DNA of 64,000 nt from Xanthomonas hortorum pv. pelargonii (GCF_024499015.1 NZ_CP098605.1:1-64000), one strand, 5' to 3'. Positions 1 to 8,057 are shown, counted from the stretch's first letter. Numbers and translations are program-made. Notes: generated from the sequence alone by a model not told the origin.

Positions 1-617
1 ATGTGCACGTGCGGGTTGTCGGTGTCATGGTGGGCGACGGCCATCCAATCCAGTTTTGTCCCTAGATCCTGCTCCATCTGTTGCATCAAATCGCGGGTGT
101 AACTTTCTAAATTCAAGTTCGCGCCATCTTCCGGCGAGACGATTAATCGGAACGAATGCCGGTCAGGTTCTGCCCGGTCCACGAACTGCGATGTCTGCTC
201 GCGCGTGAGTTCGCCCGTGTCGGTAAACGGGCGGGCCGGCCCACCGTCCTTGTCTACGCCGTGGCGTTGCGCATAGTCCACGTGCCGCTGCATGGCGGCT
301 TTTGCTCCGACCCGTGGTGCTGCAACCACGCGGGCCTTGATGGTGACGCGCTGCTGTCGGCTTCCGGTGTTGATCCTGACGCCAGCGCCGCGCCCAGCAT
401 GGTGCGTGGTTGCGCCGGAAATGCGCCCGGTCCGTGCCGCTCGCTTGGCAGCGCTTTTGACACGGCTGATGACTTCGTTGACCTGGGAGTTGTTACGCGC
501 CTGGCGGCCCTTGGACAGGCGAACGCGCAGCGGCTTGTCGGTGCTGCTTGCACCCTGACTGCCCTTCCCAGCGTCCTGGTCTGGCCCTGCTGAGCTGCGC
601 TTTTCACTGCCGACCAC
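1..617 (-). CDS. traI: MOBP-type relaxase, N-terminal part (runs off the window)
   Basis: This is the amino-terminal third of a conjugative relaxase, which nicks oriT and leads the transferred strand. The frame read from a GTG at 617 (GGGAG 6 nt upstream) has a basic, Ser/Arg-rich start and a relaxase block ending in HHDTDNPHVH at the window edge, which is the metal-binding His motif of the relaxase family. The neighbours (VirB1-like, TraF, DUF2840, ParA) match the gene order of TraI relaxases that carry a DUF3363 domain, but that domain would lie outside the window. An upstream palindrome suggests autoregulation. The family call is firm; the subfamily is inferred from context. Confidence 0.85.
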   Translation of the reverse strand, partial: MVGSEKRSSAGPDQDAGKGSQGASSTDKPLRVRLSKGRQARNNSQVNEVISRVKSAAKRAARTGRISGATTHHAGRGAGVRINTGSRQQRVTIKARVVAAPRVGAKAAMQRHVDYAQRHGVDKDGGPARPFTDTGELTREQTSQFVDRAEPDRHSFRLIVSPEDGANLNLESYTRDLMQQMEQDLGTKLDWMAVAHHDTDNPHVH

Positions 618-640
618 GGTCGTCTCCCGGCTCTGAAAAA

Positions 641-663
641 CTATGTTGTAAATTACAACATAG
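641..663. promoter_or_regulatory. Perfect palindromic operator upstream of the relaxase gene
   Basis: Two 11-base arms (CTATGTTGTAA and TTACAACATAG) flank one central base, and a further half-site AATGTTGTAA lies at about 672-681. On the minus strand TTGGCA and TTTACA, 17 bases apart, could be -35 and -10 elements that the palindrome overlaps. The rest of 618-916 shows no gene. The binding protein is unknown. Confidence 0.6.
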
Positions 664-916
664 TTAAATGCCAATGTTGTAAGAAAAAGCTAATAAAAAT
701 AGTCAGTTAAAACCCACATACCACACACACTTTTATCTTGCCCTTCTTTATCGCTTCTCCGCTTTTGCCTTCCGACGCCCTCACCCCTCCGATCACACCC
801 ACCCTTCGCAGAAACCACAATGCCCGCCCTGGGACTGCTGTAGCGCGTCTCGCAACCGTCGGCCTCGACCAAGCCCCACCCTATCGGACGCTACCCGCAC
901 AACGCCGCACAAGCGG

Positions 917-1507
917 TCAGCGTGGCCTCGGTTGTGCAGCCTTCGGCCCGGTCCCTGCGAACCCCGTGGGCGCGGCTGCGGGCGACATCACGGGAACAGC
1001 ATTGGCTTGGGCTTTGGTGGACCGGCGGCTGCTCGCCTTCCCGCTTGCCGGGAAGTTCACCGCCACCCCAGCCGCTTGCGACACCCAGCTCACGTAACCA
1101 TTGCTCAATCCGCGCGACTCGTTGCCGGTGTTGTACATCGACAAGGCGCCCAGCAGCGCAGGCTTTTCGGCGCGATATTTGGCCCATGTCTGGGCGTAGT
1201 TCCGGGCCAGAATGGTGGTGCCAATTCGGATGTTTGTGCATGGGTCTAGTAGGTCAACCGGCGTCACTCCGAACTTGGTCAGGTGCTGCGAGTTGATCTG
1301 CATCAGGCCGATATCGGTACTGCGACCGGCCCGCACCTGTTCGATTGCGATCCGCTGGGCATCGTCAAACCGGGTCGGGTAGAAGCTACGGACCTGGTTG
1401 TTGATGGCATACGGATTGCCGCCACTCTCATGCTTGATGATCGCCTGCACGGTTTGCGGATGCACACCGATTGAGCAAGCGAGAATCACTGACATCAGGT
1501 CACTCAT
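917..1507 (-). CDS. virB1: VirB1/TrbN-like lytic transglycosylase
   Basis: A 196-residue SLT-type muramidase that opens peptidoglycan locally for the transfer apparatus. The fold is recognisable from the catalytic Glu in IKHESGGNP near residue 27, GLMQINSQHL near residue 68 and YNTGNESRG near residue 145. A Pro/Ala-rich tail follows. No clear signal peptide beyond a short hydrophobic start is visible. It overlaps the end of the traF frame by 8 bases, which fits translational coupling. VirB1 family versus TrbN is a naming question only. Confidence 0.85.
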   Translation of the reverse strand: MSDLMSVILACSIGVHPQTVQAIIKHESGGNPYAINNQVRSFYPTRFDDAQRIAIEQVRAGRSTDIGLMQINSQHLTKFGVTPVDLLDPCTNIRIGTTILARNYAQTWAKYRAEKPALLGALSMYNTGNESRGLSNGYVSWVSQAAGVAVNFPASGKASSRRSTKAQANAVPVMSPAAAPTGFAGTGPKAAQPRPR

Positions 1508-2564
1508 GATCGACTCCTTTCGAGGGCGCTTGCGTCCACAACGGTGTGATACGTCCGGCGATTACTGACAACGGGACGAATCCGTAATAGCGGCCATCAA
1601 AGCTGTTGGCGAGGCCATCACCAATGGTGAAGATGTGCCCAGCCGGAACCCGCGTGCAGCCTTGTAAGACGTGAGGCAGTGCCACGCCTGTTCGGTCCGT
1701 GGCAGCGACCGCACCCACACGCCGATAGGTGGCTGGGTGCCCTGCGGTCGTTGGGGTTGCAATGCTGACCTCGCTGTTCACGCACACCGTGTCGCCAGCA
1801 ACCGCACCGACACGCTTGATGTAAAGACTGCCGGGCTTCATCCAGCCGCGTTCAAAGCCATAACGCGCTGCCGCATTATGTGGGGAGAATGCGACCAGCT
1901 GGCCCCGCTCTGCGCTATGCGTATTGCGATTCAGGAGGTACAGACCTTGCGCCACGCTGGGCGAAAGGTTGGCAATCACGGTGAAACCTAGCGAGGCCAG
2001 ACCGCGCGCACTTGCCCATCCAAGTGTGGGGGCAATTATTGCTAAGCCTAGGCCAAGTGCTAGCCCTTTGATGAGCTTCTTTCGTGTCACAGACATGCCG
2101 CTAACCTCGCCTTTTGCGGGGAGTTTGGCTCTCACGTCGGCGGTTAAGACCTTCAACCGCGCCAGTGGCATGCGCTGAAAAAACTGTTCGATACGCGCCA
2201 ATTCTAGCCGATTCAGGGTGTCAATTTTTGACCGATTCAGGGCTAACCAGGCCACATAAGTGCGCACCCGTGTTGCGCCTGTGATGTCGGCCAGAATGGC
2301 GACATCTGGGCGCACTGCCGGCACGCTTTCGCCCGCCTGGCCGGCCGGCAATGCCTCACACAGCACAACCCGCCATCGCGTTGTGCCGTAGTCATTCTGC
2401 TCCCATAGATCGAGTGCAAACCGGTCACCAAGTGCGAAGCTCAGAAGCCGGCGACGGGTACCATCTTCGCCGATCACCCAGCGGCCAACCTGGCGCGGCT
2501 TGCCGGCCAGAATCCGCCGGTTTGTCCAGCCCTTGGCGAAGGCTTCGATGACCTGAGCGCCCAT
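1500..2564 (-). CDS. traF: DUF2840 domain fused in frame to TraF-type S26 peptidase
   Basis: One continuous frame holds two proteins that are usually separate. Residues 1-155 resemble DUF2840 (blocks LWEQNDYGTTRWR and AVRPDVAILADITG). Residues 157-354 are a TraF-like signal peptidase with a membrane segment, the Ser of NLSPSVAQGLY and the Lys of YIKRVGAVAGD as catalytic dyad. TraF matures the pilin in related systems. An internal ATG at 2096 with GGCGAGG upstream could start TraF separately. The fusion could be real or due to an indel that removed a stop. Identification of TraF is firm, DUF2840 good, fusion uncertain. Confidence 0.75.
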   Translation of the reverse strand: MGAQVIEAFAKGWTNRRILAGKPRQVGRWVIGEDGTRRRLLSFALGDRFALDLWEQNDYGTTRWRVVLCEALPAGQAGESVPAVRPDVAILADITGATRVRTYVAWLALNRSKIDTLNRLELARIEQFFQRMPLARLKVLTADVRAKLPAKGEVSGMSVTRKKLIKGLALGLGLAIIAPTLGWASARGLASLGFTVIANLSPSVAQGLYLLNRNTHSAERGQLVAFSPHNAAARYGFERGWMKPGSLYIKRVGAVAGDTVCVNSEVSIATPTTAGHPATYRRVGAVAATDRTGVALPHVLQGCTRVPAGHIFTIGDGLANSFDGRYYGFVPLSVIAGRITPLWTQAPSKGVDHE

Positions 2565-2569
2565 TGCTA

Positions 2570-2896
2570 TGGCAGCATGCACGCAAGCTTGACGACTTGC
2601 ATGCAAGTTGAGGGCCGATAGAAAAAGGTTGCTTGCCTGCAAGCTGCGGATGCAGCTTGACCGCATGCATGCAGGACCGCCACGACCATGCATGCATGGC
2701 TGCATGCACTCTTGGCAGCTTGCATGCAACGCGGTTTGCACGCATGTACGCAAGCAAACTTGCAATCAAGCATGCAAGCAACCTTGCATGCACATAAGCG
2801 AGGCACCAAGGCAGCGCGATCGCAAGCAGTCAAGCCACTTTGCATGCAAGATGGCTTGAATTTAAGCATGCGTGACAGCTTGCATGCGCACATAGC
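2570..2896. repeat. GCATGC/TGCATGCA array, candidate partition site (parS)
   Basis: More than ten copies of GCATGC, often as TTGCATGCAAG or TGCATGCA, are packed into about 320 bases between the RHH gene and the DUF2840-traF gene, together with AAGCTTG and TGCAAGC variants. No convincing gene lies here: the apparent reading frames are runs of Cys, Met, His and Ala produced by the repeat. The position beside parA and its small partner suggests a centromere-like site that could also control the neighbouring promoter. The role is inferred. Confidence 0.6.
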
Positions 2897-3232
2897 TTAT
2901 TCGCTCTGGTCCCCGTCTACAGCATTGGCCATCGCTGAGAGCGGTGCGAGTCCCATCGATTTCAGGAACATGGACATTCCTTGGATCGCAATATCTTGGA
3001 TGGTCAGACTATGGGTATATCGGAATTCTGAAAGCCGGCGCAGGTCATCGTCGGTCAGGTGCCGGATTGTGATGGTGCGGTTTGCTCCGACCTTGGGTGC
3101 GCTCTTGCCCGGGCTTGCTGGGCGGCTGGTGGCTTGCGTGCGGGTAGTGTCGGCTGCCGGGCGCGCCGGCTTCTCGGGCTGGCTCTTGTTCTTGTCCAGG
3201 GCGGCAAGCTTGCCAGTAATTCCGGTAGTCAT
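2897..3232 (-). CDS. Ribbon-helix-helix-like partner of ParA
   Basis: A 111-residue protein whose start overlaps the parA stop as ATGA. Residues 1-55 are basic, Pro/Lys/Thr-rich and probably disordered; the C-terminal half (NRTITIRHLTDDDLRRLSEF, then an amphipathic helix with IQDIAIQGMSMFL) looks like an RHH DNA-binding domain, as in ParG-type centromere binders. With ParA it would form a type Ib-like partition system acting on the adjacent GCATGC array. No sequence family is certain; the function is inferred from fold and operon. Confidence 0.6.
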   Translation of the reverse strand: MTTGITGKLAALDKNKSQPEKPARPAADTTRTQATSRPASPGKSAPKVGANRTITIRHLTDDDLRRLSEFRYTHSLTIQDIAIQGMSMFLKSMGLAPLSAMANAVDGDQSE

Positions 3233-3870
3233 GCGTTGGTTCCTTTGGTTGCGCCGAGTAGCGTATTCACTTCGCGCCATGGGGCGCGAACCTCAAATGC
3301 CGCCTTGCCGGCCGGCTCAAATTCGCCCACGGCCTGGCCGTGAGCAAGAGCACGGCGATACGCTGTGCGGTCGTGGATGACCGTTTCCAGCACCCGTATG
3401 CCGGTGCTGGCTAGCTCCCGCTCGACCTCGCGCGTCTCGCTGGCGCGTATCGGAGCGCTGGACAGGATGAAGGCCCCCGGCTTGCCGCTGGCTTGCAGCA
3501 ACCGGATGGAGGCCGGGGCGGCGGTCAGGTCCAGCAGGCTCGGCCGAATCGGCATCAAGGCAAGATCCGCATGCTCAAGGGCAGCGGCGATGCCGGCCGA
3601 CGCGTGCGGCGGCGTGTCCACAATCAACAGGTCATAGCCCTCCTCGGCTGCGGCCGCGACAGCGGCGCCGACATTGGCCGAGGTGATGGCCACCACCTCC
3701 AGCGCGGAATCTGAACGGGTTTCGGCCCATGACTTGGCCGAGCCTTGGGGGTCGGTGTCGGCCAGCGCGACGCGCAGCCCCGCTTGTTGCGCGGCCACCG
3801 CCAGATGGACCGCGATGGTCGTTTTACCTGCGCCGCCCTTCTGGACGGCTATGGTGATGGTTTTCATGCA
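3229..3870 (-). CDS. parA: ParA-family partition ATPase
   Basis: A 213-residue ParA/MinD-type ATPase that positions plasmid copies. The deviant Walker A KGGAGKTT is at residues 10-17, the Walker A-prime block DTDPQGSA near 45 and Walker B DLLIVDTPP near 93. It is short and lacks an N-terminal HTH, so DNA recognition should come from its small partner downstream. The start at 3870 is preferred over upstream codons because the P-loop then sits at the family's usual distance. A GCATGC cluster lies just upstream and may be its operator. Confidence 0.88.
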   Translation of the reverse strand, partial: CMKTITIAVQKGGAGKTTIAVHLAVAAQQAGLRVALADTDPQGSAKSWAETRSDSALEVVAITSANVGAAVAAAAEEGYDLLIVDTPPHASAGIAAALEHADLALMPIRPSLLDLTAAPASIRLLQASGKPGAFILSSAPIRASETREVERELASTGIRVLETVIHDRTAYRRALAHGQAVGEFEPAGKAAFEVRAPWREVNTLLGATKGTNA

Positions 3871-3926
3871 CTGCGCTCCTGGTGGAAGTCGCTTGCTTGA
3901 GGGCAAGTGTGCAATACCTTAGCAAC

Positions 3927-3990
3927 ATGCATGCACGCATGCAAGCCGATTTAGCTGCACGCATGCATGATTGCAAGACGGCATGCATGC
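3927..3990. repeat. Second GCATGC cluster upstream of parA
   Basis: Six or so GCATGC/TGCATGCA units lie between the parA start and the end of kfrA, with a GCCGATTT block that recurs as ACCGATTT at the clusters near 20,355 and 22,745. Its place in the parA promoter region suggests autoregulation of partition. Confidence 0.55.
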
Positions 3991-4694
3991 TTAGCTGGCG
4001 CCGCGCCCGCGCGGCTTGGCCTGGCCGGCCTTTGGCGAGGCGGGAGAGGTAGCCACCGACTCAAACGCTGCCAGCCGGCCCCGTAGGTTCGCCGCGTCCT
4101 CGCGAGCCTGGCCGGCAGCGTTGCGCTGCTCGGCAGCAACCAGGTGCGCCCGATCCAGCTCGGTGCGTAGCTCGCTAGCGCGGGCTTCTGCCGTGCTTGC
4201 ACGCTGCTGTAAGTCCATCAGCTCGGTGCGCACCTGGTCAAAAGCGGCCTGGTGGGCGACTGCGGCCGAGGCGGCCTGCTGCATGGCGGTGTCCAGCTCG
4301 GCAATCCGTGCTTGGGCCGCTTCCAACTCAAGCGCCTGGGCTTCGTAGGCGTCGGCCATCTGCTGGCTCAGTGCTTCCGCCTCCTGCCGCTCGGCTTCCC
4401 ACCCTGCCTGAGCTGCACGCAGCGCGTCGTTGGCCGCCTCCTGGGCGGCCTGCCAATCGCCCCCACCGCCGTGCCGGCGGCCAGCTGCACCGTCTCGGGC
4501 ACCTGGATGGCAGCCGGAGCCGGACGCGCTTGCGTGCGCCGCCACTCTTTCATGACGGTGCTTGCCTCGTTCATGTTGACCTTAGCCGCCTTGCGCACGG
4601 CATCGACGGTCGGGAAGACCTCACGCCCGGCTTGGTCATACAGCGCATCAGCAGCCTTGAAGATGCGATCACGTGCGTCTTGGGACGGGTCCAT
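3991..4694 (-). CDS. kfrA: KfrA-type DNA-binding coiled-coil protein (one frame break)
   Basis: KfrA proteins bind their own palindromic promoter and form long alpha-helical filaments that help plasmid stability. The N-terminal part (from MDPSQDARDRIFKAADALY at 4694, with GCAGGAG upstream) is a KfrA_N DNA-binding domain; the rest is a coiled coil rich in Ala, Glu and Gln, ending in a basic GQAKPRGRGAS tail. The frame breaks in a G5 run near 4455; one added G rejoins the halves. A -1 slip at that run is possible but a base-calling error is simpler. Its operator lies just upstream. Confidence 0.8.
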
Positions 4695-4716
4695 GTGCGG
4701 CTCCTGCGGCCTAGTT

Positions 4717-4749
4717 GGTAAGAAGAATAATAATATTATTCTTCTTACC
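4717..4749. promoter_or_regulatory. 33-bp perfect palindrome, KfrA operator candidate
   Basis: Two 16-base arms (GGTAAGAAGAATAATA and its complement) meet at a single A, 22 bases before the kfrA start codon. KfrA of IncP plasmids is known to repress its own promoter through a palindrome at this position, so an autoregulatory role is likely. Confidence 0.75.
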
Positions 4750-4938
4750 CCGCAAGCGGGTTTTGCAGTTGATTGCATGCCGTTCGTCGGCACGCGACGT
4801 GATCCCAGCCGGCGGACTCGGCGAGGCGTGCACGCACACGGCTGCACCGCAGCTAGGCATCGGTGTGGGTGTCGAGCTGGGCGGGGTCGGCGCTGACGCG
4901 CGGCGCGGAGTGCACCTGGTCAAGTGCAAGCCAAAAAA

Positions 4939-4959
4939 CGGCGCCGGTTGCCCGACGCC
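4939..4959 (-). terminator. Rho-independent terminator of the 38-codon gene
   Basis: On the minus strand an 8-bp stem (GGCGTCGG with CCGGCGCC, one G-U pair) closes a GCAA tetraloop and is followed by six T. It lies 13 bases past the stop of the small gene at 4972-5088, supporting that this gene is transcribed. Confidence 0.7.
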
Positions 4960-4971
4960 GCTGTGTATCAC

Positions 4972-5088
4972 TTACCGGTTAGGGTAAGACCTGCAATGCA
5001 TCCGTACTGATTCCCACCGCTGAAAGCGGAAGCGCCAGTAACGGCGCACATGTACAGGCTTTGGCCAAGCACAAGTGACGCAATTCAT
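4972..5088 (-). CDS. Small basic, Trp/Arg-rich protein of 38 residues
   Basis: Not recognised. The ATG at 5088 follows a strong ribosome site (GGGAAGGAG) at the proper distance and the gene is followed directly by a good terminator, so it looks like a real small gene rather than chance. The product begins MNCVTCAW and ends HCRSYPNR; it has four Cys and about nine Arg, with no membrane segment. It lies between kfrA and the replication region, and a short RNA or peptide gene starts on the opposite strand at about 5200. Confidence 0.5.
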   Translation of the reverse strand: MNCVTCAWPKPVHVRRYWRFRFQRWESVRMHCRSYPNR

Positions 5089-5203
5089 AATCTGCTCCTT
5101 CCCCGGTCAGGGGGAGCTGCTGTCCACAGCAGGTGTTTCGTTGAATTGCACAAAACAACCACAACTAACACCCTTGTTACGAAATTGAGTTATACTGCGC
5201 GGC

Positions 5204-5254
5204 ATGCTTAATCACGACATCCCACGAATTCAACGCAATTTTGCTGCTATGTAA
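5204..5254 (+). CDS. 16-codon reading frame at the start of a predicted short transcript
   Basis: A short frame (MLNHDIPRIQRNFAAM) starts just after a TATACT element at 5190 and is followed 75 bases later by a strong terminator at 5328. Either the peptide or the RNA of about 150 nt may be the functional product. There is no good -35 element and the ribosome site is poor, so translation is doubtful. Confidence 0.3.
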   Translation: MLNHDIPRIQRNFAAM

Positions 5255-5327
5255 GACTGCATAGACGACCGGGAACGCTCTACGCAACAACGCTTCGCTG
5301 GACCATCCAGCTAAATGAAATTTCTAA

Positions 5328-5357
5328 GGCTACCCGCCTGCCAGCGGGTGGCCTTTT
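5328..5357 (+). terminator. Rho-independent terminator
   Basis: GGCTACCCGC and GCGGGTGGCC form a 10-bp stem around CTGCCA, followed by TTTT. It would end a rightward transcript of about 150 nt starting near 5200. Confidence 0.65.
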
Positions 5358-6134
5358 CGTGTTTCATCTAACGATACGTTAACGCAGTCTCGTTCAGAAA
5401 GCAAGCGATATCGGCTAGTGTTAGCAAAACCTGAGCCAATCGCCGCAGCCCTTGCCGCGCTTACGTTTCGCCGGCTACCCGGCCGCTTTTACATGGTGAA
5501 ATGCCCGGCTCGTATGCGTTCCAGGGGCAATTGCGCCTGGTCGATCGCTGCGCCTAGCCCCTGGCGACGCTGTGCCCTGGTTCTGCCCGAAGCTCGATCA
5601 CGGCTACAGGGCTGTGACCACGCCAACGCCCTATCAATCATCCCCTGCTGACCTGCCTTTGGGGTGAGGGCGCCGCCGGCACTGCCTCGGTTTCGTCCAG
5701 TGCGCGTGGGGATGCGGGCAGTGTCGGTGGGAGAGGGGCGTATGCGCCCCTCTCCGGGGGTCGAAGTTGCGACCGGAGCGCCGCAGGCGTGGAGGGAGGA
5801 CAGGGGGCGCAGCCCCCGCAACTGGACAAGGCTTCTAACGTTGTCGGCGCCGCGCAGCGGCGGCGACGCCGATCTGCTGTTGAGCGCTCTACTGACTGTG
5901 CTTTCAACCATAGGTTGACTGGTTGGCCTGCCAATTAAGGGTGACAAATAGCGCTACTTCCCCACAGGGTTATCCCCGCGACGGTGGACAACTTCGCGCG
6001 GGGCATGTCGTTGAGGGGTTCGGCTCGGTGATCGATGTCCCCGCAGGGGCGTTAACCGGCCTGTGCGCGGCAGATTTGCCGGCGCGGGTGCCTGTTTTTG
6101 CGGCTACTGGCAGGGGCGAGCCTGCCGGCGACGG
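5358..6134. other. Gene-poor stretch downstream of repA, possible oriV
   Basis: No supported gene. The stretch has GC-rich segments, an inverted repeat with CGCCCCTCTCCGGGGG near 5740, and near 5905-5990 a less GC-rich part with TTGACAAAT and CCACAGGGTTATCCCC, which resembles a DnaA-box neighbourhood. About 45 bases around 5530 (CCTGGTCGATCGCTGCGCCT) recur near 20,455. An origin just past the initiator gene would be usual for theta plasmids, but this is inference. Confidence 0.35.
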
Positions 6135-6956
6135 CTACTTGAACAGGGCGAGGATGTCGGAGATGTGCTGCACGGCGCTCTGCGCGCCGCCTGGTGGGTC
6201 GCCCGTGGCGCGATGTGCCGCTGGGTGGGCATTGCCCGTGCGCGACCTGGTGGCCGGCTCCTGGGCCGGCTGACGGCGTGCCTGTGCCTGCATAAACGAC
6301 GCAACGCCTGTGCCGCGTGCCTGGTCGGCGTGCTTGCGATCGCGCTTGAGCAACCAACTGGTGCCGGCCATGTCGCACAAGCGTTGGAAGTTGATCCGGC
6401 GCACGGCCGCTTCGCTGCACCACCCGTCGTGGCCCTCGGCGTCTTTCTTGTGCCGGCGCACCTGTTTGGTGGGGAATGCCCAGCCAAGGCTCACCATCAT
6501 GTCGATCGCCCGATCGGCACGCCGTTCCTCGGCGGGCGTCTGCCCGCCATAGGCGAGCTGGGCGAGATCCTTGAGGCTGTACCGATGCCAGCGGCCGCCG
6601 CCCTGGCGTGGCTTGCCCACAAACCCGGTGCGCACATCGGCCAGGTAGAGCAACGCAACGCACATGGCCAGCAGCGATTCGGCCCCGTCCGAGCGCAGTG
6701 CCCGCACCCGCGTCAACGCCTTTTCCAGGGGATAGCCGGCCACGATGACGTTGCGGCTAATCCGCATCCACAGGGAGCCTCGTCGGTGTTCCAGGCTGCG
6801 CACCAGCGCTTCGCGTGTGGCATCGAGGACGGCCGGCCGGCGCTTCTTGCCGGACGGCGGCTTGGGCTGACGCCAGCGCACACGCTTGTGCGGCCGGCCG
6901 CTGGTGGCGGTCGGTTCTGGGCCTGGTGCGTGTGGGCCTGTCTCTACTGCTGGCAT
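6135..6956 (-). CDS. repA: Probable plasmid replication initiator (RepA-like)
   Basis: A 273-residue basic protein starting at ATG 6956. Visible blocks include MWMRISRNV-like helices, LLAMCVALLYLADVRTGF, and a winged-helix-looking segment around INFQRLCDMAGTSWLLKRDR. I recognise no exact family. The call rests on the control region: a leader peptide that ends inside the repA start, a predicted countertranscript RNA with its own terminator, and a gene-poor origin-like stretch downstream. These are typical of antisense-controlled initiators. It could instead be a DNA-binding regulator, but that fits the upstream structure less well. Confidence 0.55.
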   Translation of the reverse strand: MPAVETGPHAPGPEPTATSGRPHKRVRWRQPKPPSGKKRRPAVLDATREALVRSLEHRRGSLWMRISRNVIVAGYPLEKALTRVRALRSDGAESLLAMCVALLYLADVRTGFVGKPRQGGGRWHRYSLKDLAQLAYGGQTPAEERRADRAIDMMVSLGWAFPTKQVRRHKKDAEGHDGWCSEAAVRRINFQRLCDMAGTSWLLKRDRKHADQARGTGVASFMQAQARRQPAQEPATRSRTGNAHPAAHRATGDPPGGAQSAVQHISDILALFK

Positions 6957-7012
6957 GTCCCGCGCCGATGAACGGCAGCGGGGCAAGGTGTTCGGCGTTT
7001 AGGCCTTTGCAT
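6944..7012 (-). CDS. Leader peptide overlapping the repA start
   Basis: A 22-residue Arg-rich peptide (begins MQRPKRRTPCP) with an excellent ribosome site (AGAGGAAAAGG). Its stop codon at 6944 lies inside repA, 13 bases overlapping, so ribosomes finishing it would land on the repA start. Such a leader is the usual device by which a countertranscript RNA controls initiator synthesis. Confidence 0.55.
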   Translation of the reverse strand: MQRPKRRTPCPAAVHRRGTCQQ

Positions 7013-7022
7013 CCTTTTCCTC

Positions 7023-7137
7023 TTGCACGGCTTCGCCGGCGGGATTAGGATGGGGGTATCACTTGTGCCCCATTGGTCTGGTGTGGTGTGTCCCGCCAGT
7101 CCAGTGATGAAAAGCCGCCTCGCCAAAGGCGGTTTTT
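7023..7137 (+). ncRNA. Predicted countertranscript RNA against the repA leader
   Basis: A promoter with TTGCAC at 7023, 17-bp spacing and TAGGAT at 7046 would start an RNA near 7057. It runs opposite to the repA mRNA, contains an imperfect stem (TGGTCTGG with CCAGTCCA, flanked by ATCACT and AGTGAT) with a 14-base loop, and ends at a terminator hairpin (CCGCCT/AGGCGG plus five T at 7111-7137). Size is about 80 nt. This is the layout of RNAs that set plasmid copy number. Confidence 0.55.
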
Positions 7138-7196
7138 CGTTTTCGGGGGTCTACTGCGCTAGCAGCTGGCCCACCCGCGTTGTCATATCGCTGCCA

Positions 7197-7255
7197 AGTA
7201 TCGGCGCGCAGCCCTTAAACCGCAAGCAATCCCCGTGTGCACAACCATTGCACAC
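7197..7255 (-). promoter_or_regulatory. Probable repA promoter with GTGTGC palindrome
   Basis: On the minus strand TTGCGG (7220-7225) and GATACT (7197-7202) are 17 bases apart and would transcribe the repA leader. Immediately upstream, 7235-7255 is the inverted repeat GTGTGCA-N7-TGCACAC, which recurs at 7768-7788 and in variant form in three other promoter regions. A 12-codon frame starting MTTRVGQ follows the start site. Confidence 0.5.
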
Positions 7256-7397
7256 CGCAGCTGGTATGCGTTTTGCCCTCGCACCATCACTTGGCCGGCA
7301 TATTCGTTGGGGCTGTTGCTCGACATGGAACGCGTGGTCTGCCGGCGGAATGCGCCGGGGATCAGCGCCGGCACGCCCAGGACGCCATGCGGGCGCT

Positions 7398-7741
7398 CTA
7401 CGCGCCTTCGATCACCGGGGGCATGCGCACTGGCAGTGCGAAGTCTGCGGCCAGCTGGGCGGCCGCCTCCAAGGTGAGAACATAGTGACCGCCGGCAACG
7501 ACCAGCGCAGCCACGTCCGCCGATACCGCTGCCGGCGAGTAGATGAAGACATCAAGCGCGGCCACGCCGCGCACGGTGCAATACGCCGGGCCTGACACGT
7601 CGCCGACGTGGGGGCAAGGTGGACGCCGAATTGTGGCTCCCCGTTTTCGATCTACTGGCGCACGTGCAGCAGCAACCCGGCATGGGCGGTGTGATAGCTG
7701 CCGGTGCGGGCGGGGGCCATGCTGGATCTAGGCGTTTCCAT
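7398..7741 (-). pseudogene. Short gene with broken frame behind the second GTGTGC palindrome
   Basis: Not recognised. An ATG at 7741 with a strong ribosome site (AAGGAAG) begins METPRSSMAPARTGSYH and stops after 29 codons; a second frame, from about 7650 and with a GTG at 7598, continues with good coding character (GPAYCTVRGVAALDVF, then Ala/Val-rich helices) to 7398. A single protein of about 115 residues seems likely if one or two bases were misread. It sits alone behind an operator shared with repA. It could be two small genes. Confidence 0.35.
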
Positions 7742-7760
7742 GTTCGCTTCCTTCGATTTT

Positions 7761-7795
7761 GCTCACGGTGTGCACAACCATTGCACACCGTGAGC
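7761..7795. promoter_or_regulatory. Extended GTGTGC palindrome, 14-bp arms
   Basis: GCTCACGGTGTGCA and its complement flank the 7-base spacer CAACCAT. The core and spacer are identical to the site at 7235-7255. It lies about 20 bases before the start at 7741, so it would act as an operator. Confidence 0.65.
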
Positions 7796-8021
7796 GTAAA
7801 AAGCTGCCGCCGCAGCTGCTAGATCACGCGTAACTTGACCAGTATTGCGGGCGACCGTCCCACGGGTGGGCGTAGCTGCTGCTGGACAGCTTGACGCCAT
7901 TGCGGGGTTCAGCCGACATACGTGTAAAAATGACTCACAAGCTCGGATTTCACCCATTGCATCAGTGAGTTAGCGGATATTTCTGGGTAACAAAACTCCA
8001 CTACCAACAGCGATTAGCTCA

Positions 8022-8057
8022 CTTTTGGCTGTTTTTACACGAATCCCTGCCGCCCCT
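8022..8057 (+). repeat. Tn3-type terminal repeat copy (left of vapBC)
   Basis: The stretch TTGGCTGTTTTTACACGA followed by ATCCCTGC recurs in direct orientation at 9531-9556. Read on the minus strand both look like Tn3-family ends (GGCAGGGATTCGTG or GTCGCAGGGATTCGTG, then AAAAACAGCC), related to the ends of the 19-kb element. The two copies frame vapBC and tnpR. Confidence 0.6.

Noticed and set aside
2570..2896. CRISPR array
   Set aside because: The repeats are short palindromic hexamers at irregular distances, without spacers of constant length or cas genes.
2567..3380. Several open frames on both strands through the GCATGC array
   Set aside because: Their products are repeats of Cys, Met, His and Ala made by the DNA motif in several frames at once, with no ribosome site.
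4455..4470. Programmed -1 frameshift in kfrA
   Set aside because: The G5 run could allow slippage, but the same kind of break occurs in many unrelated genes here, so a reading error is the simpler explanation.
5489..5947. Minus-strand frame of 152 codons downstream of repA
   Set aside because: Arg/Ser/Pro-rich composition typical of GC-rich noncoding DNA, no ribosome site, and it covers the likely origin.
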